The position numbers and the translations under genes were made by a program. This document shows positions 24,172-33,709 of a stretch of 52,499 bases of DNA, one piece after another. The DNA is from an uncultured Hungatella sp. Lineage in GTDB: Bacteria > Bacillota > Clostridia > Lachnospirales > Lachnospiraceae. A model generated the notes under the pieces. It had not been told where the DNA came from. It was given only the letters and a program-made list of their open reading frames with translations, and ran no database searches. The stretch spans positions 1 through 52,499 of the forward strand of contig CAJUPQ010000017.1 of the NCBI GenBank assembly GCA_910588505.1. The letters run 5' to 3'. The stretch's first letter is position 1; every line of letters begins with the position of its first letter.

Positions 24172-24290
24172 GAAGCACGCTGACGTGTGTACAGGTCTGC
24201 AGCCTGACGGTTGGAGACAGATTTACAAAGGAAGCACGCCGATGCGTGCGCAGGTCTGCAGCCTAACGGTTGGAGACAAATTATAAAAAG
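24172..24290 (+). repeat. Tandem 59-bp repeat, each unit with two hairpins
   Basis: Two direct copies (24172-24230, 24231-24290) differ at about nine positions. Each has hairpin 1, GCACGC against GTGTGT (copy 1, with G-U pairs) or GCGTGC (copy 2, all Watson-Crick), and hairpin 2, GTCT-G-CAGCC with GGTTG-G-AGAC around a TGAC or TAAC loop. Changes in stem 1 keep pairing, suggesting RNA function. It ends 17 bp before the DUF1266 lipoprotein start, in its likely 5' leader. Confidence 0.7.
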
Positions 24291-24306
24291 AAAAGGAGAG
24301 ACGAGT

Positions 24307-25611
24307 ATGAATGACAAAAAGATCAGGAGGATGCTGGCTGTAACCGGCATGGCCGCGGTGCTGGCAGCTTCCGCTCTGCAGGGGTGCGGCGGCGGAAAGG
24401 ACAGCGGGTCGGACGGCGCGGACGCCGGGAACACAAAAGCTGCCCAGGAGACCACAAAGGCTGAGGAGACCAAAGCCGATTTGACAAAGGACATGACGGA
24501 ATTTACCATAAAGGACGGTTCCATGTCCATTATGCTGAACAAGGACTGGACCACAGAGGACCTTGGGGTGGATTTCTGGCTGGGCGCCCAGAGCAAGAAC
24601 GGGAAGGAGGCTGTGATCGTGATGCAGTTCCCCAAAATGGGTTCCATTCTTCCCGTTGACAGCATGGATTCCATGACCGCCATGGTGGTGGAGAGCTACG
24701 GTATCGCGGATGAGGCGGACGCCCAGGCGCCCACCATTCCGGGCATGACAGGTATTAAGGCAAGCACCTGCACAGTCAACGCGGACGGCGAGAAGGCGGA
24801 GACCTATCTGGTGTACGGCGAGACAGATTACGCCTACTATTCCCTGATGTATGTGACAGAGGACAAGATGACCGACGACATTATCGCTTCTGCCGTCGCT
24901 TCCTACGGCACCTTTAAGGAGACTCCTCCTGAGGTTGAGGACAACTCCACCATCCAGGTTTCCGACACGGTTAAGTGGTTTAACGCTTCCTACGCAGTGC
25001 TGACCAAGTTAAACGGGTGGAACTACAACCTGTTCGGCGGTCTGGCGGTAAATGATGACAACAAGGCCGTTGTGCAGGAGATGTTAAAGAGCTGGTGGGA
25101 TGTTTCCGACCGCGCCAGCGCGGACGAGACTCTTGACTGGATCCTGACCGAGGGCCACAGAACCGGCTTTGTGGAGGAGATGAAGGATCTGCAGAGCGAA
25201 GGGGTGGGAGACAAATCCCCGGAGGAGCGGGCGGCTGCTATCCTGGGCGTGTACGAGATGGACGAGGCCACCGCGGAGATCTACGCCAGATGCTATGGCG
25301 CCTATGAGACCATGGGCGAGAAGGCCATCGACGGCTGGGATTACTGCCGGGCTCTGAATCTGCTGGGATACTATTATACCGCTGGGTACTACACGGATGT
25401 GGAGGCTTTGGACAAATCTCTGGAGATCGCCCAGAAGGTTCAGGAGGAGTTTGGTTCCTGGGATGAGCTGATCGACAGCTACATGGTCGGCTATGAGTAC
25501 TGGGGCGAGGAGACCAGCGACGAGCGGAGAGCCGTCTATGAGGAGCTGAAAGGGGCGCAGGATAACCCTTACGCGGTAGACTTTAAGATGACGCTGGAGA
25601 AGACCTGGTAA
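24307..25611 (+). CDS. Lipoprotein with C-terminal DUF1266 domain
   Basis: A 434-residue exported lipoprotein: signal peptide with lipobox LQGC, a Gly/Thr/Lys/Glu-rich linker (about 22-60), a middle domain with beta-rich features (about 60-210), and a DUF1266-type domain at the C-terminus. In the latter, WDYCRALNLLGYYYTAGY and SWDELIDSYMVGYEYWGE show the family pattern. Function of DUF1266 is unknown. The start (24307) has AAGGAGAG upstream. Its leader holds the tandem two-hairpin repeat, so expression may be controlled post-initiation. A strong terminator follows. Confidence 0.8.
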   Translation: MNDKKIRRMLAVTGMAAVLAASALQGCGGGKDSGSDGADAGNTKAAQETTKAEETKADLTKDMTEFTIKDGSMSIMLNKDWTTEDLGVDFWLGAQSKNGKEAVIVMQFPKMGSILPVDSMDSMTAMVVESYGIADEADAQAPTIPGMTGIKASTCTVNADGEKAETYLVYGETDYAYYSLMYVTEDKMTDDIIASAVASYGTFKETPPEVEDNSTIQVSDTVKWFNASYAVLTKLNGWNYNLFGGLAVNDDNKAVVQEMLKSWWDVSDRASADETLDWILTEGHRTGFVEEMKDLQSEGVGDKSPEERAAAILGVYEMDEATAEIYARCYGAYETMGEKAIDGWDYCRALNLLGYYYTAGYYTDVEALDKSLEIAQKVQEEFGSWDELIDSYMVGYEYWGEETSDERRAVYEELKGAQDNPYAVDFKMTLEKTW

Positions 25612-25634
25612 TCACCGGGGGATCTTGATATGGG

Positions 25635-25674
25635 AAAGCCACAGGGCGATGTGTATAATGGCCCTGTGGCTTTT
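25635..25674 (+). terminator. Terminator after the DUF1266 lipoprotein
   Basis: AAAGCCACAGGGC pairs with GCCCTGTGGCTTT around a 13-base loop, followed by a short T-run. Confidence 0.85.
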
Positions 25675-25820
25675 GATATCAGCACCCAAACAGTTTTGAC
25701 GCCGACTTATCATCTAAAAACAGCTTCCAGTCCAGGTGAGTCTTTAGCATGGCGGCAAGAAGGCGTTTTTTCTTGAAGAGGGGGATGGGGGGTTCATGGT
25801 TAGATCTGAGTGCTGGCGGC

Positions 25821-26188
25821 ATGACTGTATTGAATGTATTCTATAATCAAGATTGCTGTTTTGATACATTGGAATGTGGTAGAAATGCTTTGACGGATCT
25901 GAAGAATCTAAAAACGGGTAATGCTTATCCTGACGTTATCTATAACTTAGATGGGGTTGACATATCCTGAGACTCCTAAATGATAAGAATTTTAGCGACT
26001 ATAACGTCTATCTGGATGTTGTGCCGGATAATAAGAAGTTTGTTGGTGACTACAACCGTATATTAGGAACTTATGACGCATATGCTGATAGAAATATTAA
26101 TATAATCCCGATACCGTGTACCGAATATTATGTAATAAAAGCGTTGTATAGTATTGGTGTTGATTTTAAGTTTAAGTATGAGGGGTAG
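25821..26188 (+). pseudogene. Frameshifted fragment of an unknown gene
   Basis: Two overlapping frames give one continuous-looking protein when joined near 25965: MTVLNVFYNQDCCFDTLECG at the front and, one frame over, DYNVYLDVVPDNKKF then IPIPCTEYYVIKAL to a TAG at 26186-26188. Codon use is AT-rich, unlike argS and the genes around it. Not recognised. The stretch 26189-26385 shows nothing further that I can support. Confidence 0.55.
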
Positions 26189-26385
26189 CGGTTGTCCTTC
26201 ACTATATACTTTGTAATAAGTCAATAGGAAAACCGTATCCGCCAAAAACGATCGGATATAAAGAATCTTTTAGAAGTTTCGAAAAATAGTGCAAGTTAGT
26301 GTTGAGTAATTGTTCTGATGTTTACTTAAACTTTGAAACATTGAAAGAGGACAGGCCGGCAGGGGCAAAGGCCCGCAATTTATGA

Positions 26386-26414
26386 TTGATTTCATCCCTG
26401 ATCTCTAGTATAAT
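26386..26414 (+). promoter_or_regulatory. Promoter of argS
   Basis: TTGATT (26386-26391), 17-bp spacer, TATAAT (26409-26414), 41 bp before the start codon. No T-box or other leader structure is visible. Confidence 0.75.
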
Positions 26415-26455
26415 TGAAGCGAAAAAGCAGATGAACGATGAGGAGAAGATGATCG

Positions 26456-28234
26456 ATGAAAAAGATTCTTGACTGCATTGCAGATGCCATAAAACCGGCG
26501 TTTACGGACAGCGGGTACGACGAGAGTTTTGCCCGGATCACGCTGTCCAACCGGCCGGATCTGTGCGAGTACCAGTGCAACGGCGCCATGGCGGCGGCGA
26601 AGACCTATAAAAAGAAACCCATTGACATTGCAAATGATGTGGCAGAGCGGGTGATGAACGGTCCCCACAGGGATATGTTCTCCCAGATAACGGCGGTGAT
26701 GCCCGGGTTTATCAACATCCGCCTTGGCGAAAGTTATGTGGCGGAGTTTTTAAACGCCATGGACAAGGAACCAAAGTACGGTATGGAGGAGATCGGAAAG
26801 GACGAGACCATCATCGTGGACTACGGCGGAGCCAATGTGGCCAAGCCTCTCCATGTGGGCCATCTTCGGTCCGCCATTATCGGGGAGAGTGTGAAACGTC
26901 TGGGGCGTTTCCTGGGCTATCGCATGATCGGGGACGTGCATTTAGGGGACTGGGGCCTGCAGATGGGACTGATCATCGAGGAGCTGCGGGATCGGAAGCC
27001 GGACCTTCCCTATTTTGACGAGACCTTCCAGGGGGAATATCCGAAAGAGCCGCCCTTTACCATCTCGGAGCTGGAAGACATCTACCCGACAGCCAGCGCC
27101 AAATCCAAGGAGGACGACAGTTTTAAGGTCAGGGCCCAGGAGGCCACCTTCCAGCTGCAAAACGGCCACAGGGCGTACCGGGCCATCTGGCGTCACATCA
27201 TGAGCGTGTCCCTGGCTGATCTTAAGAAGAATTACGGCAGCCTGGGAGTGACTTTTGACCTTTGGAAGGGGGAGAGCGATGCCCAGGAGTACATCCCGGG
27301 GCTGATTGAGGACCTGGAGAACAAGGGGCTGGCCTACGAGAGCCAGGGGGCTTTGGTGGTGGATATCGCCCGGGAGGGGGATTCCAAGGAGCTTCCCCCC
27401 TGCATCATCCGCAAGTCCGACGGGGCGGCGCTGTACGCCACCTCGGATCTGGGAACCATTCTGGACCGGGAGAAGAAGTACAGCCCCTCCAAATACATTT
27501 ACATCACGGACAAGCGGCAGGAGCTGCACTTTATCCAGGTGTTTCGGGTGGCCAAGATGGCGGGCTATGTTAAGGAAAGCACGCCTATGGTCCATCTCAT
27601 GTTTGGTACCATGAACGGCAAGGACGGGAAGCCTTTTAAGACCAGGGAGGGCGGTGTCATGCGGCTGGAGAACCTGGTGGCGGATATTAATGACGCGGTG
27701 TATGAGCGGATCATGGAGAACCGCACGGTTTCCGACGACGAGGCCAGAGCTACGGCGGGGATCATCGGGCTGGCGGCGTTAAAATACGGGGATCTGTCCA
27801 ACCAGGCGTCCAAGGACTATGTGTTTGACATGGACCGGTTCATCTCCTTTGAGGGAAATACCGGGCCCTATATTCTCTACACCATTGTGCGCATCAAGTC
27901 CATTCTGGCAAAATACAAAGAGACGGGGGGCCAGGCCGGGATTAAGGGAAAGATCCTGGGCGCTGCCTCGGAGGCGGAGAAAAACCTGATGCTGCAGATC
28001 ACAAAGTACCATGAGGTCATTCCAGGCAGCTTTGGGGAGACTGCGCCTCACAAGATCTGCCAGTTTATCTATGAATTGTCGGACGCGTTTAACAAATTTT
28101 ATAACAGCACCATGATCTTAAAGGAGGAGGATGGGGAGCGCCAGGCAAGCTATATCGGGCTGATCGGCCTGACCAAAGGCGTTTTGGAGACCTGCATTGA
28201 CCTTCTGGGGTTTGAGGCTCCTGAGCGGATGTAA
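26456..28234 (+). CDS. argS: Arginine-tRNA ligase
   Basis: A 592-residue class I synthetase charging tRNA-Arg. The N-terminal Add-1 domain covers about 1-110; the HIGH motif is HVGH at 133-136 in AKPLHVGHLRS; the catalytic core continues to FGTMNGKDGKPFKTREGG, which replaces KMSKS as in many ArgRS; the C-terminal anticodon-binding DALR domain (KICQFIYELSDAFNKFYN) completes it. Ribosome site GAGGAGA precedes the ATG. The SNF2 gene follows after 50 bp. Confidence 0.96.
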   Translation: MKKILDCIADAIKPAFTDSGYDESFARITLSNRPDLCEYQCNGAMAAAKTYKKKPIDIANDVAERVMNGPHRDMFSQITAVMPGFINIRLGESYVAEFLNAMDKEPKYGMEEIGKDETIIVDYGGANVAKPLHVGHLRSAIIGESVKRLGRFLGYRMIGDVHLGDWGLQMGLIIEELRDRKPDLPYFDETFQGEYPKEPPFTISELEDIYPTASAKSKEDDSFKVRAQEATFQLQNGHRAYRAIWRHIMSVSLADLKKNYGSLGVTFDLWKGESDAQEYIPGLIEDLENKGLAYESQGALVVDIAREGDSKELPPCIIRKSDGAALYATSDLGTILDREKKYSPSKYIYITDKRQELHFIQVFRVAKMAGYVKESTPMVHLMFGTMNGKDGKPFKTREGGVMRLENLVADINDAVYERIMENRTVSDDEARATAGIIGLAALKYGDLSNQASKDYVFDMDRFISFEGNTGPYILYTIVRIKSILAKYKETGGQAGIKGKILGAASEAEKNLMLQITKYHEVIPGSFGETAPHKICQFIYELSDAFNKFYNSTMILKEEDGERQASYIGLIGLTKGVLETCIDLLGFEAPERM

Positions 28235-28284
28235 TGATCTGACGCCGATAACACGGCGGCCAGTATTGTCAAGGGGGAAAATGG

Positions 28285-31200
28285 ATGGAAGTTTCCGCGA
28301 TGGAGACAAAGGCGTTCTGGAAAGGCGAGGTGGGAGTCACCGGCCAGGTCCGGGACGGCGGTATGATCTATAAGGTGAAGCTTGAGGTTAAGGACAGCTT
28401 TGTCAACAGCTGCTCTTGTTCCTGTTTCAAGGGAAATTCTTACAAGGGGCTGTGTCCTCACGAGAAGGCGCTTCTCGATCACTATCTGGCCCGAGCTCAA
28501 AAAAGCCAGGACAAGGCTGTGACCACATCTTCCCAGGTGAGAGCCATGATACGGGAGTATACCAACCTTGATCTGGCCCATGTGCTGGGGGAGGAGCGGG
28601 AGGGCGGCGTAACGTTTCTTCCCAGGATCCTTATAGGGCGGCAGGAGGTGAAGGCGGAGTTTCGTCTGGCCAGGGAGCGGCAGTATGTCATAAAGGATCT
28701 GGGGGCATTTGCCAGGGCCGTGGAACAGGGAGAGTTTGTGGAGTACGGAAAGAACCTGGCCTTTGTCCACACCATGGATGCCTTTGAGCCGGATTCCAGA
28801 GAGCTTTTAGGGCTGGTCCTTGAGATGGTGAGTACCTACAGGGAGCATTATCAGCAGTTTCACAAAAGCATTTACGCCCCAATGGCGCCGTTTCGGGAGC
28901 TGAACATCAGCCGCAGCTGCAGGGACCGGTTTTTTGAACTGCTGACAGACCGTCAGGTGGAGGCCCAGACGCCTACAGGGGAGACGAGGCGGCTTTTGGT
29001 GGCCTGCGGGAATCCGGAGGGGATCGTGACAGTGGCGGAAGAAGGCGGCGGCATGAGGGTTTCCGTGGACAAGGATGTCTTCAGCTTTTCCGGGGATCGG
29101 GCTCTGTTTGTGGTGAAGGGCGAATATCTCTATGTGTGCGACGAGGGATTTTCCAGGGACGGAGCCGTGTTTTTCAGCCAGATGACCCAGGGATACCAGG
29201 CGCCTTACCAGGTAACGGTCAGTGGGAAGGACGCTCCCCTGTTTTATGACCGGGTTTTGAGAAAGCTAGACAGACGCCGTCTTTTGGATGCCGGGGATAT
29301 GGATCTTGGACGTTTTAGCCCTGTGAAGCTTACGGCCCGGTTTGAGCTTATGAATCCGTCGCCGGGAACCGTGGTATGTCATCCGACTTTGAGCTACGGG
29401 GATCTCTCTTTTCATCCCCTGGAGGAGGACAAGGCCCCAAAGACCGTGTGCCGGGACGTGCCGGGGGAGTACCGGATCAGCCAGGCGCTTACCAAATATT
29501 TTAAATACCGGGACCCCATAACCCATGATTTGATGCTCCAGGATGACGAGGACGCCCTGTTTTTGCTTCTGTCTCAGGGAATCCCCAGGCTGCAGGAGTT
29601 GGGGGAGGTATACTTTCCAGGCGGAGACCGGACCTTTACCCTTTTTCAGCCGCCGAAAGTGTCTGTGGGCGTGCAGGCGGCGGGGCAGTGGTTTGACCTG
29701 ACCATTGACGCGGGGGATTTAAGCGGCAGGGATCTGGTGAAGATCCTGGAGGCCTACCGCTTAAGAAAGCCCTATTACCGGTTAAAGACCGGGGAATTTT
29801 TGCAGCTGGAGGACAACGGGCTTTTGGCGGTGGCCCAGGTGGTGGACGGTCTGGCCTTGTCCAAAAAGGAGCTTTTACAGGCAAAGATGAGGATTCCCAG
29901 ATACCGGGCTCTGTACCTGGATGAGATGTGCAACAGACGGCGGGATATGGTCTTTACAAAGGACTACACTTACAAGGCTCTCATACGGGGCATGAGGCGG
30001 TCCGGGGATGGGCTCTATGCCGTGCCGGAGAAGATAGGCTTTGTGTTGAGGGAGTACCAGAAAGCGGGATTTCAGTGGCTGAAGACTTTGGACGCCTGGG
30101 GGTTTGGAGGGATCCTGGCAGACGAGATGGGGCTGGGGAAGACCATTCAGGTGATCAGCGTTCTGCTGGACATAGCGGAAAGGAGCGGAAGCGCCGCGGG
30201 TTTGGCCGAACCGATTGAAACGGCGGCGGGGACGGCCAATAACGCGACAGGGGCGGTCGGACTGGATAAGGCCGGGGATATATCCGGGAAACATGAACCG
30301 AAATCTAATGAGACTTCCCTGATCATCTGCCCGGCGTCTCTGGTTTACAACTGGGAGAGCGAGATCGAGCGGTTTGCGCCGTCTCTAAAGACTGTGGTGG
30401 TGGCAGGGCCGTCCAGGGAAAGGGAGGAGCTTCTTGGGCGCGCCGGGGAGTACGATGTGGTGATCACTTCCTACGACCTGCTTCGCCGGGATCTGCCTCT
30501 GTACGAAAAGCTTAACTTCCGTTTTCAGGTTATTGACGAGGCCCAGTATATCAAGAATCCGGGGACTCAAAATGCCAGGGCCGTGAAATCGGTCCGGGCC
30601 GTGACAAGATACGCCCTGACCGGGACCCCGGTGGAGAACCGGCTGGGGGAGCTGTGGAGTATTTTTGATTACTTGATGCCTGGATTTTTGTACTCTTATC
30701 AGCGATTTAAGAAAGAGTATGAGGTTCCCATTGTGAAGGAGGGGGACCAGGCGGCCCTGGAGCGGCTTTTGCGGATGACCGGCCCCTTTATGCTGCGTCG
30801 GCTGAAGCGGGATGTTCTGGGCGAGCTTCCGGGAAAACTGGAGTCTGTGGTGTATTCCCGCATGGAGGAGGAACAGAAACAGCTTTACACGGCAAACGCT
30901 TGGCACCTTAAAAAGCAGCTTGAGCAGCAGAACAAGATCCAAATTCTGGCCGGTCTTACAAGGCTCCGCCAGGTCTGCTGCGATCCCAGGCTGATCTATG
31001 AGGATTACCGTGGCGGGTCCGCCAAGCTGGAGACCTGCATGGAGCTTGTGATCTCCGGCATCTCGGCAGGCCACAGGATCCTTCTGTTTTCCCAGTTTAC
31101 CTCCATGCTGCAGCTCATCGGGGAGCGGATGACAAGAGAGGGCGTGGCCTTTTACATGCTGACCGGGGAGACTCCCAAGGAGGAGCGGATAGACATGGCC

Positions 31201-31527
31201 AACCGGTTCGGAAAGGACGACAGATATGTGTTTCTCATCTCCCTGAAAGCCGGCGGCACAGGGCTTAACCTGACGGCTGCGGACATGGTGATCCACTATG
31301 ACCCCTGGTGGAACGTGGCGGCGCAAAACCAGGCTACGGACCGGGCTCACCGCATCGGCCAGGAAAAACAGGTGGTGGTGTTTAGACTGATCACCAGGGA
31401 TACCATTGAGGAGAATATTGTAAAGCTGCAAAAGGCCAAGGAGAGCCTGGCAGAGCAGGTGGTGACAGAGGGGACGGTGTCCCTGGGGAGTCTGAGCCAG
31501 TCGGAGATTTTGGGGTTGTTGGGATAA
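28285..31527 (+). CDS. SNF2-family helicase with SWIM zinc finger
   Basis: A 1080-residue Swi2/Snf2 ATPase of the bacterial group. The N-terminal SWIM finger (CSCSCFKG...LCPHEKA, about 48-67) precedes an SNF2-associated region up to about 590. Motif I DEMGLGKT starts at residue 613, motif II DEAQ at 751, and the second RecA domain has LLFSQFTSML and the arginine-finger motif DRAHRIGQ. It is a DNA-dependent translocase, probably acting on DNA repair or transcription complexes; the substrate is unknown. About 45 residues between motifs I and Ia (AAGTANNATGAVG region) are a low-complexity Ala/Gly insert not typical of the core. A terminator follows. Confidence 0.92.
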   Translation: MEVSAMETKAFWKGEVGVTGQVRDGGMIYKVKLEVKDSFVNSCSCSCFKGNSYKGLCPHEKALLDHYLARAQKSQDKAVTTSSQVRAMIREYTNLDLAHVLGEEREGGVTFLPRILIGRQEVKAEFRLARERQYVIKDLGAFARAVEQGEFVEYGKNLAFVHTMDAFEPDSRELLGLVLEMVSTYREHYQQFHKSIYAPMAPFRELNISRSCRDRFFELLTDRQVEAQTPTGETRRLLVACGNPEGIVTVAEEGGGMRVSVDKDVFSFSGDRALFVVKGEYLYVCDEGFSRDGAVFFSQMTQGYQAPYQVTVSGKDAPLFYDRVLRKLDRRRLLDAGDMDLGRFSPVKLTARFELMNPSPGTVVCHPTLSYGDLSFHPLEEDKAPKTVCRDVPGEYRISQALTKYFKYRDPITHDLMLQDDEDALFLLLSQGIPRLQELGEVYFPGGDRTFTLFQPPKVSVGVQAAGQWFDLTIDAGDLSGRDLVKILEAYRLRKPYYRLKTGEFLQLEDNGLLAVAQVVDGLALSKKELLQAKMRIPRYRALYLDEMCNRRRDMVFTKDYTYKALIRGMRRSGDGLYAVPEKIGFVLREYQKAGFQWLKTLDAWGFGGILADEMGLGKTIQVISVLLDIAERSGSAAGLAEPIETAAGTANNATGAVGLDKAGDISGKHEPKSNETSLIICPASLVYNWESEIERFAPSLKTVVVAGPSREREELLGRAGEYDVVITSYDLLRRDLPLYEKLNFRFQVIDEAQYIKNPGTQNARAVKSVRAVTRYALTGTPVENRLGELWSIFDYLMPGFLYSYQRFKKEYEVPIVKEGDQAALERLLRMTGPFMLRRLKRDVLGELPGKLESVVYSRMEEEQKQLYTANAWHLKKQLEQQNKIQILAGLTRLRQVCCDPRLIYEDYRGGSAKLETCMELVISGISAGHRILLFSQFTSMLQLIGERMTREGVAFYMLTGETPKEERIDMANRFGKDDRYVFLISLKAGGTGLNLTAADMVIHYDPWWNVAAQNQATDRAHRIGQEKQVVVFRLITRDTIEENIVKLQKAKESLAEQVVTEGTVSLGSLSQSEILGLLG

Positions 31528-31542
31528 AGGCGGTTTTGACGG

Positions 31543-31572
31543 AAAAAAGAGCGGCGTCAAGGCCGCTTTTTT
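31543..31572. terminator. Terminator after the SNF2 gene
   Basis: AAAAAAGAGCGGC and GCCGCTTTTTT form a short GC stem with A-run before and T-run after, so it can act on both strands. Confidence 0.8.
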
Positions 31573-31574
31573 CG

Positions 31575-31811
31575 CGAAATCAATTCCCCATATATAATCC
31601 GCGCTCACATGATAAAGGCGGCAGAGCATAATAAGATGGCGAATCGGCATCTCGTTGGCTCCCCGCTCATAACGGGCGTACATGGTCTGGGAAGTCCCCA
31701 GATAATCGGCAGCTCCATGACAAGGATGCTATTTTTGCGAACATCTATGGTTTGCTGCGATTCTTTCACCCAAAAGAAAACAAATGTTCGATTTTGGTAT
31801 AGACAAAACAT
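31575..31811 (-). pseudogene. Decayed XRE-type HTH regulator
   Basis: On the minus strand AADYLGTSQTMYARYERGAN followed by EMPIRHLIMLCRLYHVSADY is a textbook C-terminal half of a small Cro/C1 HTH regulator. The N-terminal half (VKESQQTIDVRKNSILVME) is in another frame, so there is a frameshift near 31715. The frame runs past the usual end into the SNF2 terminator without a stop. It is a dead gene lying between the SNF2 terminator and the lipase promoter. Confidence 0.7.
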
Positions 31812-31829
31812 AGGTTCATATGGTAGAAT
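31800..31829 (+). promoter_or_regulatory. Possible promoter of the lipase-like gene
   Basis: TAGACA (31800-31805), 18-bp spacer, TAGAAT (31824-31829). Confidence 0.45.
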
Positions 31830-31878
31830 ACAGAAAATCGATTGAAACTGTGGATGTGTAGAAAAGAGGCGTTTTTAG

Positions 31879-33066
31879 TTGAGATCTACCTATGATAAAT
31901 TTCTGACAGCCGCGGAGCGGGTGCATGTGCATCTTCTGCGGTTGCTGACTGTGTTTTTAACTGTCTCCATGTGGCTTATGGCCTTGTGCCTTGGCGCGGT
32001 GTGGTATCAGTGGGCAAAACATGGGTTTGAGATTTCCGTCATTATTTTTTTGATCCTGTTTGGTCTTCTGTACGCGGTGTTTCAAGGGCTGATGGTGTGG
32101 CTCTGTCTCATGTCCAGGCGGCTTCGGATCGCCAAGAGGGTTCTGGTGTGGACCTTTATGTGGATCCCCCTGGTGAATGTGGGATTGGCTTTCTATGTGA
32201 GAGGCCTTGCGAGGCAGGAGATCGACCACACCCTGTACAAGATCGGCCTGGATGATGTGAGAAAGGAACAAAGTGTCTGCGCCACCCGCTATCCCATCCT
32301 TCTGGTCCACGGAGTTGGATTTCGGGATTTCCACTATTTTAATTACTGGGGCAGGATTCCCAGGGAGCTGGCGCGCAATGGGGCCAGAGTGTACTACGGC
32401 CACCAGGAAGCCTGGGGGACTGTGGAAAATAACGCCCGTATTTTGCGGGACAAGATCTGTGAGATTTTGAAGGAGACCGGTTGTAAGAAGGTGAATATCA
32501 TTGCCCACTCCAAAGGCGGGTTGGATTCCAGATATCTTATAAGCGGCCTTCACATGGAAGAGAGCGTGGCGTCCCTGACTACCATCAACACGCCCCACAG
32601 AGGGTCTGCCCTGGTGGATTTTTTAGAGCGTCTGCCGGACAGAGTGTACCGGTGGGTGTGCCGTTTGATCGACCTTTATTTTGGGCGGCTGGGGGATGTG
32701 AACCCTGACGCTTACCGGGCCAGCCGGCAGCTGTCAAAGGTATACGCGGCGGAGTTTAACCGGCTGTACGGTGATAAGGAGGGCGTTTACTACCAGAGCT
32801 TTACCAGTCTCATGAGGTCCGGATTTTCCAGCAAGCTTCTGTGCGTGCCCTACTGGGTGTTAAAGAAGCTGGATGGGCCAAATGACGGGCTGGTGACCGT
32901 GGAGTCGGCCAGGTGGGGAGTGTTTCGGGGCATGGTGACAAGTAAGCGTCTGCGGGGCATCTCCCACGGGGACATGATTGATCTGACGCGGGAAGATTAT
33001 GAGGGGTTTGACGTGAAAGAGTTTTACGTTAAAGTGGCCGCGGATCTGAAGGAACGAGGATTTTGA
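31879..33066 (+). CDS. Membrane-anchored lipase-like alpha/beta hydrolase
   Basis: A 395-residue protein with about three N-terminal membrane segments (roughly 20-40, 48-72, 85-108) and a lipase-type hydrolase domain. PILLVHGVG near 139-147 forms the oxyanion region; the nucleophile is Ser211 in AHSKGG; the Asp of GPNDGLV and the His of ISHGDMID complete the triad. TTINTPHRGSALVDF is typical of triacylglycerol lipases of the LipA/EstA type. It starts with TTG; AAGAGG upstream is a modest site. recU follows after 16 bp. Substrate may be lipids or esters at the cell surface; unproven. Confidence 0.8.
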   Translation: MRSTYDKFLTAAERVHVHLLRLLTVFLTVSMWLMALCLGAVWYQWAKHGFEISVIIFLILFGLLYAVFQGLMVWLCLMSRRLRIAKRVLVWTFMWIPLVNVGLAFYVRGLARQEIDHTLYKIGLDDVRKEQSVCATRYPILLVHGVGFRDFHYFNYWGRIPRELARNGARVYYGHQEAWGTVENNARILRDKICEILKETGCKKVNIIAHSKGGLDSRYLISGLHMEESVASLTTINTPHRGSALVDFLERLPDRVYRWVCRLIDLYFGRLGDVNPDAYRASRQLSKVYAAEFNRLYGDKEGVYYQSFTSLMRSGFSSKLLCVPYWVLKKLDGPNDGLVTVESARWGVFRGMVTSKRLRGISHGDMIDLTREDYEGFDVKEFYVKVAADLKERGF

Positions 33067-33082
33067 GCAAGGAGAACATCAG

Positions 33083-33613
33083 ATGGGAACATGGAACAGC
33101 CGGGGCCTTCGGGGTTCCACACTGGAGGACATGATCAACCACAGCAATGAGGTGTACCGGGAGAGGAAGCTGGCCCTGATCCAGAAAGTTCCGACCCCCA
33201 TTACGCCTATCACCATAGATAAGGAGACCAGGCATATCACTCTGGCATATTTTGACCAGAAGAGCACTGTGGACTACATCGGGGCGGTTCAGGGCATTCC
33301 TGTGTGCTTTGACGCCAAGGAGTGCGCCGTGACCACGTTTCCCCTGCAGAACGTCCATGAACACCAGGTACGGTTTATGATGGAGTTTGAACAGCAGGGG
33401 GGGATTTCTTTTATTGTGCTTCACTGGACGGCAAAGGACGAGATCTACTACATTCCCTTTGACGAGCTGTACGGGTTTTGGAAGCGGATGGAGCGGGGAG
33501 GCAGGAAAAGCTTTACCTACGACGAGATGGACCGGTCCTGGAAGATCGGACGCCAGAGGGATGTGCTGGTGCATTATCTGGAGATGATTCAAAAGGACCT
33601 GGAGAGAAGATGA
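33083..33613 (+). CDS. recU: Holliday junction resolvase
   Basis: A 176-residue RecU-type endonuclease that resolves Holliday junctions in Gram-positive bacteria. The head GTWNSRGLRGSTLEDMINHS matches the family; the PD-(D/E)XK active site is in TVDYIGAVQGIPVCFDAKEC (Asp, Glu, Lys), followed by Q..FMMEFEQQGGISFIVLHW. AAGGAGAA precedes the start. It is shorter than Bacillus RecU, which has an N-terminal extension. Co-transcribed with the lipase-like gene. Confidence 0.92.
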   Translation: MGTWNSRGLRGSTLEDMINHSNEVYRERKLALIQKVPTPITPITIDKETRHITLAYFDQKSTVDYIGAVQGIPVCFDAKECAVTTFPLQNVHEHQVRFMMEFEQQGGISFIVLHWTAKDEIYYIPFDELYGFWKRMERGGRKSFTYDEMDRSWKIGRQRDVLVHYLEMIQKDLERR

Positions 33614-33630
33614 CAGGCAGGAAAAATCAC

Positions 33631-33659
33631 TTGTGAGAAGTCGAAAAATATGATATCCT
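33631..33659 (+). promoter_or_regulatory. Promoter of the tat operon
   Basis: TTGTGA (33631-33636), 17-bp spacer, TATCCT (33654-33659), 50 bp before the first tat gene. Confidence 0.5.
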
Positions 33660-33709
33660 AAAAAAGTTATGGGACAGAAAAAGGACAGTTTGCCAGGAGG
33701 TTTGAGCTT

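Noticed and set aside
30385..31683. Long minus-strand frame antisense to the SNF2 gene
   Set aside because: Only its first part (the HTH remnant at 31575-31683) has protein-like sequence; the remainder mirrors SNF2 codons.
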